A DNA stretch of 64,000 nucleotides from assembly GCF_026651855.1 (NCBI RefSeq), contig NZ_CP093280.1:5000001-5064000 (forward strand). Direction: 5' to 3'. How positions within the stretch are numbered: the stretch's first letter is position 1; every line of letters begins with the position of its first letter. The notes under the pieces are model-generated. The model was given only the letters and a program-made list of their open reading frames with translations, was not told where the DNA came from and did not search any database. Source of the stretch: Pseudomonas silvicola. GTDB taxonomy: Bacteria; Pseudomonadota; Gammaproteobacteria; Pseudomonadales; Pseudomonadaceae. The position numbers were made by a program, and so were the translations under genes. This document shows positions 42,647 through 51,617 of the stretch, in pieces.

Positions 42647-43411
42647 TTACGCGCCTTCGAGTTCGTAAAGAAGATTAATGCCATCCGCGGCGCCAATCCG
42701 CGAGGTGGCCTCCAGCCACATCATGAACTCTGGCTGTGCAAGATTTACCAGATGGCGAATTGGGGCTTCATGCGCAACGTTGTACGACTCTGTCCCAATG
42801 CTATCGAACATCCTGCCATCATGGGATTTGGTCATGTGCCGGCGACGTTGTCTGCGCACCATCGAACTGAATTCGAGCTCCATGTGAATCCAGGGTGAAA
42901 GGGTTTTCTTGCTTCCATCCACAGAGTGCTTGAGTGAGATTGACTGCTCTGTATTGAGGAAAAACAACGTGTCAGTGTTGTCGATCATTCGCTGCAAGGC
43001 TGTGCTCAAAATCATGTGAACATGAGCGGTGGAGCGATTTCTCTCGGCATAACTGTAGTTGATCTCGCCTGGCGATTTGCAATATTTATCGTCTATTACC
43101 TGAAGTAGATCATGCGCTGCGCCCCAAACGCAAGAATCGATGAATACTTTTAAGCCGCATTTACGCTCAAGTTCAATGGCTAGCGAGATAGCAAGATCTT
43201 GGTCGGCATGAGAGTGAGAGAGGAATATGTCCGCTGAGACAGTTGGAAATAATGCCTCTATCACAAGCTCGGCACCGACTGTATCTTTGTCGAGCATAAG
43301 CTGCGCCAAGCTCTCGATATCGCGCTTGTTCTGAGATTTGTAGTCGGCAACTGCAACGCTGTTAGATGCAAAGCTCTGAGCATCAATGTTCAAATTGAAA
43401 CCGCGATCCAT
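42647..43411 (-). CDS. TIR-domain protein, short type (cassette B, gene 3)
   Basis: A 254-residue protein from the ATG at 43411 (AAGGA 8 bases before), the same length as its cassette A paralogue. Motifs: ADIFLSHSHADQDLAISLAI, LKVFIDSCVWGAAHDLLQVI, TLFFLNTEQSIS and SPWIHMELEFSSMVRRQRRR, with the W-x3-E-L glutamate intact. It begins 10 bases after the stop of the SLOG gene. This gene is intact although the two genes before it carry frameshifts. Confidence 0.88.
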   Translation of the reverse strand: MDRGFNLNIDAQSFASNSVAVADYKSQNKRDIESLAQLMLDKDTVGAELVIEALFPTVSADIFLSHSHADQDLAISLAIELERKCGLKVFIDSCVWGAAHDLLQVIDDKYCKSPGEINYSYAERNRSTAHVHMILSTALQRMIDNTDTLFFLNTEQSISLKHSVDGSKKTLSPWIHMELEFSSMVRRQRRRHMTKSHDGRMFDSIGTESYNVAHEAPIRHLVNLAQPEFMMWLEATSRIGAADGINLLYELEGA

Positions 43412-43421
43412 CAGTCCGTCC

Positions 43422-44016
43422 TTAACTAGTAAAATCTCTATTGGCTCTAGGGTCAATCTCTAGCACCGTGGAGTAAAGAGAGAAAAAATCACGCGAACGC
43501 TCGAGACACTGGACTGCTGGATCTTCACTGGATTGGGGCAGGGTAGCAGTTGCACCTCCGCCAGCTCTCACAGCAATTACCCTGGCATCTGGAAATTCCT
43601 CCCTGAACAGCGCGTACTCATCGAGAATACCTTTCATTCCTCCGATGAAGATGCCAGCGGTAAACTGGTTTTCACTAAACATTTTACGGCGCATCATGGC
43701 AACGCTTTCTGGAATAGTGGCCTCAGCAGGTATTAACCGAACGTCTGCAAACTCAGCATTCTCGAGCGGAAACTCATCCTTGAAAAACTGCGACTGATAA
43801 ATGGTGGCGCAGCGAATATCGCTTAATCCAAAATGTAGGCAAGCGGAATAAACCATTGGAGTTATTGACGGATGCCCTCCCAAGACAATCTGGCGGCGGC
43901 CCAGGGTTAGCAACAGGAGTGAGCGCACGGCAGTATGAATCTGATAGGGGTGGGCTGTATCATAAAACTCTCTTCCGTGCTGCGGAACGCTCAGAAAGAA
44001 ATATCGACGGTCTCAT
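43422..44016 (-). pseudogene. SLOG-domain sensor (cassette B, gene 2), frameshifted near its start
   Basis: Paralogue of the 212-residue SLOG protein of cassette A. The ATG at 44016 overlaps the stop of the long TIR gene (ATGA) and reads MRPSIFLS, matching GKIFLS of the intact copy. At about 43992 the frame must shift to continue as SVPQHGREFYDTAHPYQIHT and then VRSLLLLTLGRRQIVLGGHP, the conserved SLOG sequence through IFIGGMKGILDEY to the stop at 43422. Without a shift, translation from the ATG ends after about 18 codons; an internal GTG at 43928 would give a 168-residue form lacking the first strand. One base too many or two too few relative to copy A would explain it. Confidence 0.75.
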
Positions 44017-45166
44017 TGTCTCCAGTCCTCGAAATGCCATCCTGAGCTGTAGGGTTTGATCAAGCGAACTTTATCGTTCAAGAAGCCCCCAATCCACTCC
44101 ATGTGCGTTACCCACCTTTTTTCATCGATACCGACGTCATCGTATACTACAGCGACGGGCGGGGTGTGATTGTCAAGTGTAGCTTCATGAAGCGTATAGG
44201 TGGTGGGCACTCCAAGCGTTGGATAGACCGAAATATATTCGTCCAAGCGAGTTCTAACGGTAATGGTGCGCCGCATCGAATAGCCTTCGATGGTGGCGCG
44301 CGAGCGCTGAAGCGATGCCCGGAATGCGTCAATTAGTTGGTGGTAGCGCGTCGCAACCCCTTCGGCCCGCAAGCTTTCGACTGATCTGCAGATCCGATGC
44401 AGGCAGCCAGGAGTGAGAGACAGTCCGTCTGCTTCAAAATCTGCTGCTTCCAAGCGAAGGTCACCACTTACCAAGCTCCGGGGATCTAACGCCACACCTG
44501 GCCAACCGACGCGTTGAATCGGGATGGCGCGCCACGTCGCGCGTCCGAATTCCGATGTCGTCCAGCGGCTCTTGAAGTAGCTCTCGGTGTCGAGATAGAC
44601 CATGACATCGCTGTCGCAAAGCTTCTGCCAAAGCACCTCTTGGAAGTGCTGACCCGGAAGGATTTCATGAGTATCCAGAAAAACATCGAAGAGCCGCTCT
44701 GACAAGGCTGCATAGAGTTGCAGCGCAACAGGCGTAGACTCGGAACGCCTGTAGCTCAGAAAGACACGGCGTTGCCGCGGCAGCAGGGAAGACACTCGAG
44801 CAGACAGTTAGCAATTTCGGGAATATCACAGGAGCTAAGGCCGAGTCCATTCAGGGTCGATATGGGGGCGGCGAATTCGTCGCCTAGCTTAGCGAGGCTG
44901 CTAGCAACCGGTATGACAGGCATCCCGGACTTCATCATGGTAACGATTGACTGAACCTGCTCCTTTTCTAGCGGGAAACAGAGCGCCGCGGTGCACTGTC
45001 CTCCATGAGCATCGTATTCCCCAGGCGGGCCGACATACCATGCGACTTCTTTACCGAGCTCCAGGGAGAGGATGCTCAATTTGGCTTTCAGCTCTTCGGT
45101 GAGTGCGTCGATGAGTCCTTCAGGGGCTGAGCCGAATATGGCTAGGTGATAGGAAGCGTCCTGCAT
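44013..45166 (-). pseudogene. Three-domain TIR protein, long type (cassette B, gene 1), split by a frameshift
   Basis: Paralogue of the 379-residue protein of cassette A. The first frame runs from the ATG at 45166 (GAGGA before it) and encodes the N-terminal unknown domain (YHLAIFGSAPEGLIDALTEE to IANCLLEC), then shifts frame at about 44793 and ends at 44756. The second frame, from a GTG at 44795 to 44013, holds the TIR domain (RRVFLSYRRSESTPVALQLY, FDVFLDTHEILPGQHFQEVL, RWTTSEFGRAT) and the C-terminal domain ending WHFEDWRQ. The two frames overlap by about 40 bases, so the protein may be broken, or made as two coupled pieces from the internal GTG. Confidence 0.75.
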
Positions 45167-45186
45167 GATTGTCCTCATTCTTCAAC

Positions 45187-45197
45187 GGGGGGGGGGG
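45187..45197 (+). repeat. 11-base G homopolymer just upstream of cassette B
   Basis: Eleven consecutive G residues on the plus strand (C11 on the coding strand of cassette B), 21 bases before the ATG at 45166. Tracts of this length are prone to slippage and, in 5' regions, can vary promoter or leader spacing. Confidence 0.85.
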
Positions 45198-45397
45198 AGC
45201 GGCTCAATACTGTTTTCGGATCTCGGTGGCTTTCTCGATCCAACGGCCAATATTTTCCGCATTGTATCCGCATCGAGCGCGACTATCGAAGCCAGACGGA
45301 TCGTAGAAACGTGTCACATGAGTTCACGGGTTTTGCTGTTGCCCATTGGTGAAGACAGTGGAAGGGCTGGCAGCATTACCGGCGGTCATTGGCATTC

Positions 45398-45586
45398 CTA
45401 GCGCATTTTAGATGAGGTGGATGTCAATGCCGGCCGCGCCTCCGGTGTGATGGTCACATAGCTAGGCCAATAGGACATCTGCCGGTCGGTCAGGCCCATT
45501 GGAGAGCGTGCGACATCAAGTGTTGCATCTATCAGTGAGGATTCAGTGTTACCGAGCCCAGTTGCGTGCTCTGTCAGGTAGATCAA
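45398..45586 (-). pseudogene. TerB_N-like domain fragment
   Basis: A 62-codon minus-strand piece reads DVARSPMGLTDRQMSYWPSY followed by VTITPEARPAL. The pattern W-P-S-Y-x-T-I-x-P-E-x-R is characteristic of the TerB N-terminal domain found in large tellurite/phage-defence-associated proteins. It ends after that motif, so only a stump remains. The family match is from memory and moderate. Confidence 0.4.
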
Positions 45587-46600
45587 TCAGTAATAGACAC
45601 TGGGTTGATGCTCGGCTTGATGAACACCGATCTTAGACCCTATGTAGGCCGGCGTTTTTCGAGACTTGCTATGCACGCCCGTCGTCTGCGCGGTCTGGTT
45701 ATCTGATCGCACACGCACCAGGTGAAGAGATACGTGCGGCTGGTCGAACCAACTAAGCTTTTGGCCTCAAGCCCCATAGCCCTGAAGGTTTTCGTGCCTT
45801 ATCCAGTAGGGTCTTGGCCTGAGCATGTAGAAAAGGGTAAAGCTAATATCCAGCCATCACTCGTCTAGTCGGGGCAAAAAACGATTGAGCGCCCAGATGC
45901 GTAGGAAATCTCCACCAACGAGCTTGGCTTTGCCGCCGAAATTCCTGACGAAGCAGGCAGGCAAAGAGGAGGGTGGTTGAACCTCGTTGATCTTTACCTG
46001 GCACACGTTGCAGCTGAAAATGCCCAGCCTTAGTTCCTCACTTCACTAAGCGGCAAGATCAATGCCGAGCAAGCCTAGCTGTGTGCCGATGCCTCACCCA
46101 ATAGCCTCAGCAATCATCGGAATATTCACGTCGAAAAACGCCTAAAACCACCGAAACTGAACACCGTGATTTCCGCCGTAATGCCCAAGTTGACAACTTC
46201 CACAGGTTCGCTACGTGGTAATTCAGGCCGTGACGTTGAAATTGACGAATGCGCAGCGTGGCGGTGAATACGTTGAGGAAGATGGGGGTCTGAGGGTCGA
46301 CGTGATTACCTTGCGGTACCACGGGTCGATGAATCCTATTCTGTATGGCATGCATTTCTAGGTTGCATCAAAAGCTCGCTGGCAAGCTAGCTACTACAGA
46401 CGCTGGCCGGTAGCACCGGGCGGAACTCGGGAACGAGACGCTGCGGGGTGCCAGATGGAATGAGGCGTCTGTTTCCCGAGCTTCGCCCGGTCCCACAGAA
46501 AACTCGATGAGCTTGGAAGTTCGGTGCGTCCTGATGGTTGGAGTATCCAGGTGGCAGAGCAGACCAATAATCACGATCACCACCCACACCCCAATACGCG

Positions 46601-46628
46601 ATTTAACATAATATACATTATGCGTAGT
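46601..46628 (-). other. dif: Chromosome dimer resolution site dif
   Basis: On the minus strand the 28 bases read ACTACGCATAA-TGTATA-TTATGTTAAAT: an XerC arm, the 6-base centre TGTATA and an XerD arm. The last 24 bases, CGCATAATGTATATTATGTTAAAT, are identical to the gammaproteobacterial dif consensus; only three of 28 positions differ from the E. coli site. It should therefore mark the replication terminus, where XerCD and FtsK resolve chromosome dimers. The surrounding gene-poor sequence fits. Confidence 0.9.
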
Positions 46629-47089
46629 GTTGTATGAGAGCCCGCAGGCCGAGTGTGTGTCGGGATTACTTGAAGATGCGAAAACCATAACTAAAGATGC
46701 GAAAGCTCTCAAAATCAGGGGTCTAGCCGAATTTCCTTGCGCTGGGCATCAAGTCGCTTGCTTACTTAAATCTGCGAAAACCAGTTGTCACCAGCTTAAG
46801 AGCTTCGGCAGGTACCTTTCGGCAAACAACGCTAGGCTAAGCATTTTACCTCGCGAACTCTGCATTAGGCACGTGTAAGTCGCTACTGCTGGTCGCATAG
46901 TTGATTTAGCTGCTCACGGCAGTAAGCGTCGGTTCAACGTGTGGCATGGGCGGAACTCGGAGTCTTCAAAAGTGATTTTGAGAACGAGCCGAAACTAATC
47001 GTGTGAGTTTAGCTTTTTGTCGCGCATTCGCGGATTTGCTGCAGGCCGCCACTCAACCAGCAACCCTGATGCCTTGGCTCTACCAAGGG

Positions 47090-47116
47090 GCTCAGCGTTG
47101 CGCTGAGCAGCTATTT
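47090..47116 (+). terminator. Possible intrinsic hairpin
   Basis: A perfect 8-base stem GCTCAGCG / CGCTGAGC with a TTG loop (47090-47108) followed by AGCTATTTT. No gene ends close by, so its role is uncertain. Confidence 0.35.
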
Positions 47117-47703
47117 TACCTGGTGAGCTAGCCGTCCAGAACGTGGCGGTTGATGCTCTCGTCGCAAAGTGCATTGAACCGTATTGAAGCCTTTGATTTT
47201 TGCTCTGTTTCAGGGGGCTAGCTTTTCGTTCTCAATTTGACTGGTCCGGAGTCTCAGCAGCACGGGTATTTCGACGCGCCGCTACGCGAAATCCAAGCAT
47301 CTCTGCAGGGGTAATGGCCGCAGATTTCACGTACAGACGCGCACTGACGTGAGCGATTTGAGCCAAAGATCCATCTTCTGATGTTCAACCAGGCCAAGTC
47401 GCCGTTAGTCATGTTACTTGCAGTGAGGCCCGACACCCCCGGTGCATACCCCGGATGTGGGAACCAGCCTGGCAGACGGCGCGGTACTAGAGGCTTCACA
47501 TGCGTAGACCAGCCGTTTGGTTGCCCGTGATACGGGCCCATAGGTAAGGCGATTCAGCTGTCGTGCCTTTACCGGGCGCTGCCGAAAGCGGTATGTTGTA
47601 CGCTGGATCAAGCATGACAACCTAGTGGGTGATCAGATGCGCGACTGCCTAAAAGGGCTGTAGAATAAGCACCCGCTTTCATCATTTTCCCAGCCCCCGT
47701 AGT

Positions 47704-47735
47704 TAACTCAACTAAACGGCTATTTAGTTGAGTTA
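47704..47735. repeat. 13-bp inverted repeat hairpin
   Basis: TAACTCAACTAAA and its inverse TTTAGTTGAGTTA are separated by CGGCTA. It stands 32 bases beyond the 3' end of the minus-strand hypothetical gene at 47767 and could end its transcript, although the T-rich run (TTATTT) lies on the plus-strand side. Confidence 0.5.
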
Positions 47736-47766
47736 TTTATTTCATACGGCTTGATTCCTGCTCGCC

Positions 47767-48408
47767 TCATCTTTCCTCTAACAGCGGCGGAAATAGCGGG
47801 CTTCGAGAAATTAAGGCCAGGCATTGGTGCTGGTCATGAGACCCCGACCAACATTGATCCACAAAATGGTAAAATTCCGCTTGGCTCGAAATCGGCTGTA
47901 ACTCGGTGGATAAGCCTTTGTAATAGTAAACGCTGTAGCCCTCCGCAATGGAGTTAGATATCTGGCGTAGCCAGAAAAACTCCCCGCTCCCCACCTCCAG
48001 ATCATTGGAGATCAGTATGTCGAACCTTTTAATAATGTAGTTGAAGGATGCTTTGCTAATTACAGCTTTAAGCTCTTCCCAATGGTTTGTTTTATAGGAT
48101 CGCCAGGTCCAAATTTGAGCTGTAGGGCGACCATTTAAGATGGTACTAAATATCATGCTGTAGTACACAATCGAAAGTTCAATATCGTCAATTAAAGCAA
48201 TTTCGAAATTAACATCTGGAGCATTGTTCCGGTCATCGATCCGGATCAATCGGTAGCCGGATTTCAATGCACATCCAGCATTTTCGGCGATGTCTGTTAG
48301 GCGGTTGGCAGCGTTAAGAGCAGCGTAAAACGCCTTGTTATCGACGACTCTCGTCAGTTTTGCCAGGGCCTCTTGAACCTGGGATGTCGTGATTATCGAT
48401 TTTGGCAT
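47767..48408 (-). CDS. Hypothetical protein, 213 residues, low GC
   Basis: From the ATG at 48408. I do not recognise the family. It has an N-terminal helical part (TTSQVQEALAKLTRVVDNKA), a beta-rich centre (IALIDDIELSIVYYSMIF, AQIWTWRSYKTNHWEELKAV) and an aromatic C-terminal part (GYSVYYYKGLSTE, AEFYHFVDQCW). Its base composition is clearly more AT-rich than the catabolic genes, indicating recent acquisition. Isolated gene in the defence-rich terminus region; a role in defence is possible but unshown. Confidence 0.6.
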   Translation of the reverse strand: MPKSIITTSQVQEALAKLTRVVDNKAFYAALNAANRLTDIAENAGCALKSGYRLIRIDDRNNAPDVNFEIALIDDIELSIVYYSMIFSTILNGRPTAQIWTWRSYKTNHWEELKAVISKASFNYIIKRFDILISNDLEVGSGEFFWLRQISNSIAEGYSVYYYKGLSTELQPISSQAEFYHFVDQCWSGSHDQHQCLALISRSPLFPPLLEER

Positions 48409-49351
48409 GGGACTCAGAGAAGCTGTAGTTAAAAAGCCGAGGATCAAAGCTACCAATTCCCGAAGGTGTTGTCAGCTCCGTTCGCTCACGTACGCGTCGA
48501 TGTGACGACATCGGTACCCTCCTCTATTTGAAATAACCATCCTTCCCCACAGCTACTGATAGCTTGTAATGGCGCAGCCTTGCCGGCCATCTCGACCTTG
48601 TCCTTCTTATTGAAGTTGTCCAGGGGTTGGGTGGCGCGCCAGCGACGAAAACCTCGTAGGTCAGGTTCAACGAATGACAATCCATGGCAACAGCCAAAGG
48701 AGCGTGCGATTGGGCAGCGTCAGGTTATTGTTGTGGGCTTGCGCAATGTTATCGGTGATCTGAAAGACAAGGCCGGGGCGTGACGGGCCTGGCCATGGGA
48801 TCGCGTTCGATGCGTAGCGCCCCCATGGGGTCTGGGTGCCAGTGGGTTTTACTGCAGCACCGGATTCGCGGCTTCGTTGTGGGTCGTGACGTGCACGGTT
48901 TAACTATCAATCTGAGCTGGCGAAGCTGAACGGGCCGATGAATACCTGAAGAACTTTGAGCAGCCCGAGAACTTGATCGACCGCGGTCAGCAGCTACCTG
49001 CTTGGGTGGATTACGAACGCTTTGCTGTTGGCGACTAAGCCGCGTATCGTACCGACCGACCAATCTGGTAAGGTTCAAGTTCTGAATCGGTGACCTGACT
49101 GAACGGCTCGCAGTAAGGGAACCTGTTATGGTCGGGCTCCTTTGCTTCTATACGGGTCTAAACCCAAAAGCGAACGGCGTGCGCCGGATCCCAACCCGAA
49201 ATGTTGACTACGCTGTCGGTGATAGCGTTGTTTACGCTGAACGATCCGGTGATGAGAGAAGCACTGTACGATCTAACCGGACACCCCCTACAATACCGTA
49301 GTAAATGCATTCCCAATTTCGACATTATAAATTTGAAAGCGGATTAATTAA
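48409..49351. other. Gene-poor stretch with a C-terminal coding relic
   Basis: Nearly 1 kb with no intact gene. At 48925-49038 (plus) one frame reads RADEYLKNFEQPENLIDRGQ then QLPAWVDYERFAVGD and stops, which looks like a genuine protein end cut off from its gene. The rest holds only short overlapping frames without start signals. Confidence 0.4.
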
Positions 49352-50119
49352 ATGGACAAAATCAATACGGAACTCTTCGATCCCATTGTCGAGCCAGTTG
49401 GAGAAAAAGCTCACAGAATGGTGCGAATCGTTCTCTCGTCAATCCCTACCATTGGCAGCGCAATCAACGAAACATTTGTGTCAATATTAGAGTCGCCACT
49501 GAGCAAACGTCGGAATGAGTGGATGCATGCGGTCAGCCTCGCGATCAACAATCTGATCGAAGCTCAAAAGATAAGCCTTGAATCTCTCCATTCAAATGAA
49601 GAGTTTATCGACGTATTGATTCAGGCCACTTTGATCGCACAAAAAACGTCGCAAAAAGCAAAACTTAATGCACTTCGTAATGTTGTCTGCAATACGACGA
49701 AAAATACGCCCCGCCCGGTGACAAAGTCCGCTCACTTCTTGAGATTATTGGACTCACTGGATGAGTGGCATTTGAAAACCTTGGATTTTTATCGCGACGC
49801 AAATCAATACTGTGACCACAGCAAGCCTGAATATCAAAAAGTTTCAGGCATTAAGCTAGTGATGAAGGCTTTCCCGGATTTGGCTAGTGAAGAAAGCTAT
49901 GTTACTAGTGTCTGGTATGAGCTCAAGCATGCAGGCCTTCTTACCCCTAATACACCAGGAGAGATTAGCTTGGTGCCAAGTGGGGAGGCTCGTCCCTTAA
50001 GTAGCTTCGGATGCATGGTCACACCACTTGCGTTGGAGTTTTTGAGTTTCATTGATGATAAAGAAAGTTCGCCACTGGCTGAGAACTCGCCTTCGTACGG
50101 CGTCCGGGTCTTGGGATAA
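49352..50119 (+). CDS. Hypothetical protein, 255 residues
   Basis: AT-rich gene starting after GGATTAATTAA. I do not recognise it with confidence. The first third is amphipathic and helical with a weakly hydrophobic stretch (MVRIVLSSIPTIGSAINETF), the middle is a charged helical bundle (LIEAQKISLESLHSNEEFID, QKTSQKAKLNALRNVV), and the last 80 residues look like a winged-helix-type fold (SVWYELKHAGLLTPN, TPLALEFLSFIDDK). Some phage-exclusion proteins have a similar layout, but this is only a resemblance. Isolated on the plus strand between dif and the Septu-like pair. Confidence 0.6.
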   Translation: MDKINTELFDPIVEPVGEKAHRMVRIVLSSIPTIGSAINETFVSILESPLSKRRNEWMHAVSLAINNLIEAQKISLESLHSNEEFIDVLIQATLIAQKTSQKAKLNALRNVVCNTTKNTPRPVTKSAHFLRLLDSLDEWHLKTLDFYRDANQYCDHSKPEYQKVSGIKLVMKAFPDLASEESYVTSVWYELKHAGLLTPNTPGEISLVPSGEARPLSSFGCMVTPLALEFLSFIDDKESSPLAENSPSYGVRVLG

Positions 50120-50723
50120 TAACTGCATCAAACTTACAATCATTTTAAGAAAACGGTTTCAACTCCGCCACGGAGCCTTTGCAAAGCACTGAGTTTGAGT
50201 ACAGTGTTGCATCAAGTCGTCTAAGTTCGACCACTGCGTCTTGGAGATCACTTGGTGTTCGATGTTGTGGGGGTTAGCGGCACAAGAGCCATTTGCCGAT
50301 TTGAACCTTTGGAAAAACGACTGTCGACTGAGCTTTCAGGGAGGCCGGTAATAAACTCTTGCCGGTTCTATTTTCACCAGATTAACACCGATGCCAATCG
50401 ACTGAGAACCCATTTGGCGCGGCTATTATCACTGTCATTGACCTGGGGGTAGCAATGGCCAACTCATCTAAACGCTCCTTCTACCCTCTGGCTGGTGAAG
50501 TACGCGCCTTCCTTTCAGTCGTGTGGGATGTAGGCGCTCAAACAGGTGGCAAACCAAGCCACTTTGCTCGCAGAGAGCCGCGAGATGCTGAACGCAAATA
50601 GTCCGGCCAATTCAGCCTTGAGCGCACGGGGGGCAGCAAAGGTATCTGCGTTCGCTACCCTGCAATGTCCCATGTCCGGCCTCTCCGTTCACCTAAACCT
50701 TTTTTGGGACGAATCTGCCTTGC
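50120..50723. other. Intergenic stretch with one doubtful small ORF
   Basis: About 600 bases. A 48-codon plus-strand frame at 50455-50601 (MANSSKRSFYPLAGEVRAFL, then SVVWDVGAQTGGK) follows GGGGG and might be a tiny gene or a relic. The rest shows nothing I can assign. Confidence 0.3.
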
Positions 50724-51617
50724 TCACGGGAGATGAAGCACTATTGGTACTTGATTTGCGGGATGGCGGTTGCGTATCAACCCATACCCTTCTTCACAGA
50801 ACCAATCTGAGTTTAGCAGCCCTTCGTATAATGCCGTTTTCCAAGAATTGGCGTCTCGTGCTTGGCATGACCGGAACTGTGCGTCCAAATGCTGACGAAT
50901 CCCTACAGGCCCGGCTGTGGCACCTATTATTTCGAGCCCATAAGACATGTCGGCCAACTCGCTCGAAGTCTGCGCGACATATAGCTCAGCTAGGCCCATC
51001 ACCGCAAAGTGGTTTCTGACTCGCGCCGTGAGCACTTCATCCCAAGCCCTGGCCGCGCGAACATCAAATGACACGGTAGGAGGCGTGGAGGGTTGGATAT
51101 CTGCAATCAGCCAGCGCTCATTGCCAAGGTCATCGAAGTAAGGATGTAGCGTCTGATCCTCGGCCCTCGCAGCAACGGTGGCTAGCTTGCGCTTGTTGCA
51201 GTCCGAGCAGGCTGGAATCAGGTTGGCAGGCGTGAGGTTCAGCGTGGGAAAACGAGACTGAGGAAGGTAGTGATCAACCGTCGCGACGTTTCGATGCCCA
51301 CACATTGGGCAGAAGCCAAACTCAGGAGCCATCCTGATACGGTCGTAGAGTGCACGTGATGGTGACCCCGGACGTAAGAAATGGTTTTTATAGATGACGC
51401 CCATCAGTTCAGCATCAATGGCTGGGGTCACACCTTGGCTTGGGAGTATTCGATAAAGCTGGCCGGGTGGCCCAAGCTCCAGATACTCCGCTTCGCACCG
51501 CTGAATCGTCGGCAGTGCGTCAGTGAGAGCTTGGGCACGTCCCGCAATCGAGATGCCCGCAACACAGGCTTGGACCGTATCAGCGGCCTGAATGGCTGGC
51601 TGTTGAAGTCTTTTCAT
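50724..51617 (-). CDS. HNH endonuclease (PtuB-like, Septu-type pair)
   Basis: A 297-residue nuclease. The HNH core with a structural zinc site is FCPMCGHRNVATVDHYLPQS (about 103-122) followed by NLIPACSDCNKRK, giving two CxxC pairs and the catalytic D-H. The flanks are helical. It overlaps the upstream ATPase gene by ATGA. An ABC-type ATPase coupled to an HNH nuclease is the arrangement of the Septu anti-phage system (PtuA/PtuB). This nuclease is larger than typical PtuB proteins and I cannot say which Septu subtype it is. Confidence 0.82.
   Translation of the reverse strand: MKRLQQPAIQAADTVQACVAGISIAGRAQALTDALPTIQRCEAEYLELGPPGQLYRILPSQGVTPAIDAELMGVIYKNHFLRPGSPSRALYDRIRMAPEFGFCPMCGHRNVATVDHYLPQSRFPTLNLTPANLIPACSDCNKRKLATVAARAEDQTLHPYFDDLGNERWLIADIQPSTPPTVSFDVRAARAWDEVLTARVRNHFAVMGLAELYVAQTSSELADMSYGLEIIGATAGPVGIRQHLDAQFRSCQARDANSWKTALYEGLLNSDWFCEEGYGLIRNRHPANQVPIVLHLP

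Larger units (their letters stand above)
45198..47766. other. Gene-poor replication-terminus region around dif
   Basis: About 2.5 kb with no gene I can support apart from fragments. Lower GC than the flanks and many stops on both strands. Short coherent pieces occur: a TerB_N-like fragment (45398-45586, minus) and a plus-strand end piece at 45918-46034 reading EIPDEAGRQRGGWLNLVDLY then LAHVAAENAQP, which I cannot name. Open frames at 46368-46712, 46627-46878 and 47254-47541 lack ribosome-binding sites and convincing protein character. The dif site lies at 46601-46628. Confidence 0.6.

Noticed and set aside
46107-46355. Possible insertion-sequence end near 46140-46190
   Set aside because: No terminal inverted repeats, target duplication or transposase frame could be shown.
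46627-46878. 83-codon frame next to dif
   Set aside because: No ribosome-binding site, no conserved protein pattern, and it begins within the dif XerC arm.
47254-47541. 95-codon minus-strand frame with Trp/Pro-rich sequence
   Set aside because: Looked briefly like part of a mobile-intron or IS protein, but I could not match any motif and other frames are equally open.
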